Made by a program: the position numbers and the translations under genes. From Thermofilum sp. (lineage in GTDB: Archaea > Thermoproteota > Thermoprotei > Thermofilales > Thermofilaceae), in assembly GCA_020832965.1 (NCBI GenBank), contig JAJHRM010000169.1, positions 1 through 5,862 of the forward strand: a stretch of 5,862 nucleotides of DNA. Direction: 5' to 3'. Under the pieces are notes generated by a model, which was not told the DNA's origin, searched no databases, and was given only the letters and a program-made list of their open reading frames with translations. Positions 4,919 to 5,862 of the stretch are shown in pieces. Numbering within the stretch: the stretch's first letter is position 1; each line of letters starts with the position of its first letter.

Positions 4919-5402
4919 TGATGCGCAGCCAAGCCCCCTTTGGGGGCGAGTGAAGCCGTGCGAGGAGCGGCTGCGCCGGGTGGGCGCCTGGGCGCCGCGG
5001 TTAGGGGTGGGGAGGAGGAAAAGGTTATTCTTGGTGGGTTCAGGTGCCGGGGGGCTTGGCGGCGCCGCTGGGGGGTCGTCCTCGGCCTGGGCACCCCGCT
5101 CCCCATGGGAGCTGGCCTACGGGCGGACGAACCCGAGGAGGGTAGGGTGAGGCCGACGGGATGAGCCGAGACGGTGACGGCCGCCCAACCGCTACAGCGC
5201 CCCGCGTGCCGAGGGCGGGGCATGGGCCCCAGAGGTGCTCCCGCCCTGGGGCTTGCGGATGTGGCTTAATGCCGAACGGCTATGGGAGGCGCGCGCCGGA
5301 TCCCGCGCGTGGGAGCCTCGAGAGCTATGATCGCAAGCCCGCCCCCCTAACCGCTACCCTCGCTCCGCTTCGCGCTTGCGATACGGCGCCCCACCCGCCA
5401 AC
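4919..5402. other. GC-rich palindromic non-coding block, candidate structured RNA or decayed element
   Basis: Several frames are open here on both strands, but their products are Gly/Arg/Pro/Ala-rich and overlapping, as expected from GC-rich DNA, so I call no gene. Pairable segments are dense: GCCCCC/GGGGGC at 4933-4947; GGTGCC/GGCACC at 5043-5048 and 5090-5095; a nested pair GGGC/GCCC (5121-5124, 5183-5186) around GGCCG/CGGCC (5151-5155, 5178-5182); GGGCGGG/CCCGCCC at 5213-5219 and 5240-5246; and the palindrome GGCGCGCGCC at 5288-5297. TGGGCGCC is repeated in tandem at 4981-4996. A TATA box sits at the proper distance on the left for an RNA starting near 4920. I could not match the core of tRNA, 5S, SRP or RNase P RNA. 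It could instead be leftover sequence of a repeat element. Confidence 0.3.
5330..5382. repeat. Perfect 9-base inverted repeat
   Basis: ATCGCAAGC (5330-5338) and GCTTGCGAT (5374-5382) are exact reverse complements around a pyrimidine-rich 35-base loop. The pair ends about 20 bases before the ribosome-binding site of the following gene, so it could be a leader hairpin, a terminator of upstream transcription, or an element end. Confidence 0.45.
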
Positions 5403-5408
5403 GGAGGG
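5403..5408 (+). promoter_or_regulatory. Shine-Dalgarno fixing the GTG start at 5416
   Basis: GGAGGG lies seven bases before the GTG at 5416-5418. This decides the start over an in-frame ATG at 5161, whose extra residues are Pro/Ala/Arg-rich and lie in non-coding-looking DNA. Confidence 0.55.
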
Positions 5409-5415
5409 TGGGAAA

Positions 5416-5862
5416 GTGGACAGAAGCAAGGGTGGTGGTTTGAGGGGTGGGTTTAGGGTGTTCAGGGTGCACGTCGATGGCGGGAACCTGGAGAGGCTCA
5501 GGCAGCTATTCAGGGACTTCGCTGACGGAAAAGCAAGGGTCAAGGGAGCGCTGTGCTACAGGGATGAGTGGCTCGAGGAGTGGGGGAACGTCTTAAAGAT
5601 GCGCGAGGAGGCTGGCAAGCGGACGATGCCCAATCCGCCAGCAATAACGCTGCTGGTGCGATTCGTGATGCCCGACGGGAGCGTGAGGGGAACAAGAACG
5701 CACCATGCATTGTTGACCTACGTAGAGGCGAGCTGCGCATCCCCAGCTACGGCGTCTCCGTGCCGCTGCGTGGAAGCCTCGTCAGGGCGTTAACCGAGGA
5801 GAACGAGCTCGACCCAAGGCCCGACTTCGTCCTGCAGGTCACCAGGAGGGGCTTCGTGCGCA
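5416..5862 (+). pseudogene. Repeat-family gene (paREP2-like?), frameshifted and cut by window edge
   Basis: From the GTG, frame one gives about 99 good residues (GGFRVFRVHVDGG, YRDEWLEEWGNVLKMREE, NPPAITLLVRFVMPDGSVRG) and then degenerates into Cys/Ser/Ala-rich sequence, with a stop ending at 5793. The frame read from the GTT at 5712 continues naturally to the window edge for 50 codons (VDLRRGELRIPSYG, PLRGSLVRAL, ELDPRPDFVLQVTRRGF) without a stop. Losing one G where TTGGTTGAC became TTGTTGAC explains the break. The pattern, including frequent frameshifts in members, recalls the paREP2 proteins of Pyrobaculum and relatives; I give that family only about 40% because it is from memory and the C-terminus is missing. 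An alternative is another transposon-associated protein with a beta-rich N-terminal domain. Whether the break is true decay or a sequence error cannot be told. GC is higher than in pgk. Confidence 0.6.

Noticed and set aside
4912..5223. Open frames on both strands in the GC-rich block
   Set aside because: Stops are rare in GC-rich DNA; the products are Pro/Arg/Ala/Gly-rich, overlap one another and show no motif.
4919..5300. SRP RNA, tRNA or 5S rRNA in the GC-rich block
   Set aside because: The SRP core (GGAAGGGAGCAGCC type), a TTCRA T-loop with matching acceptor stem, and 5S landmarks were not found by eye. RNase P is kept only as a weak possibility.
5161..5415. N-terminal extension of the repeat-family gene from the ATG at 5161
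   Set aside because: The extra 85 residues are low-complexity and cover an inverted repeat; a strong Shine-Dalgarno sequence supports the GTG at 5416.
1..5862. CRISPR array or complete insertion sequence
   Set aside because: No regularly spaced repeats and no transposase catalytic motifs with terminal inverted repeats and target duplications were found; the repeat-family gene is the only mobile-like sign.

Overview
The window looks like chromosomal DNA from a hyperthermophilic archaeon of the Thermoproteota (Crenarchaeota), possibly near Thermofilum or Pyrobaculum. The grounds are an archaeal-type phosphoglycerate kinase, TATA-type promoters placed about 30-40 bases before start codons so that messages would be leaderless or nearly so, very small zinc-ribbon and ribbon-helix-helix proteins, and a right-hand gene that recalls the crenarchaeal paREP2 repeat family. 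The lineage is inference, not proof.

Layout. Positions 1-1261 hold a two-gene minus-strand operon with an 8-base overlap: a ribbon-helix-helix/coiled-coil protein (704-1240), then a Cys/His-rich protein resembling DUF6062 (1-711, cut by the window edge). A divergent plus-strand gene (1446-2189) encodes a TIM-barrel protein like sugar-phosphate isomerases that seems to have lost metal ligands. It converges on a 60-residue zinc-ribbon gene (2363-2545, minus). That gene shares one central TATA element with a divergent four-helix membrane protein gene (2613-3164, plus). Next comes pgk (3277-4506, plus), the only gene whose biochemistry is certain: 3-phosphoglycerate/1,3-bisphosphoglycerate interconversion in glycolysis and gluconeogenesis. 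A hairpin and T-rich stretch follow it.

At about 4,675-4,690 the DNA changes character. By hand count GC is 27% at 4561-4620, 45% inside pgk at 4261-4320, 63% at 4981-5040 and 68% at 5221-5280. This GC-rich right end carries a start-less minus-strand coding remnant (4683-4883), a TATA box (4889-4898), about 480 bases of palindrome-rich DNA with no convincing protein (4919-5402), and the beginning of a repeat-family gene (5416 to the edge) broken by a one-base frameshift near 5712. This part looks like an accessory or decayed mobile region next to a housekeeping gene.

Runs of alternating GC (GCGCGC or longer) recur in the non-coding gaps and were not found inside the well-supported genes. No CRISPR array, tRNA, rRNA or complete insertion sequence was seen. 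The genes do not form an obvious common pathway.
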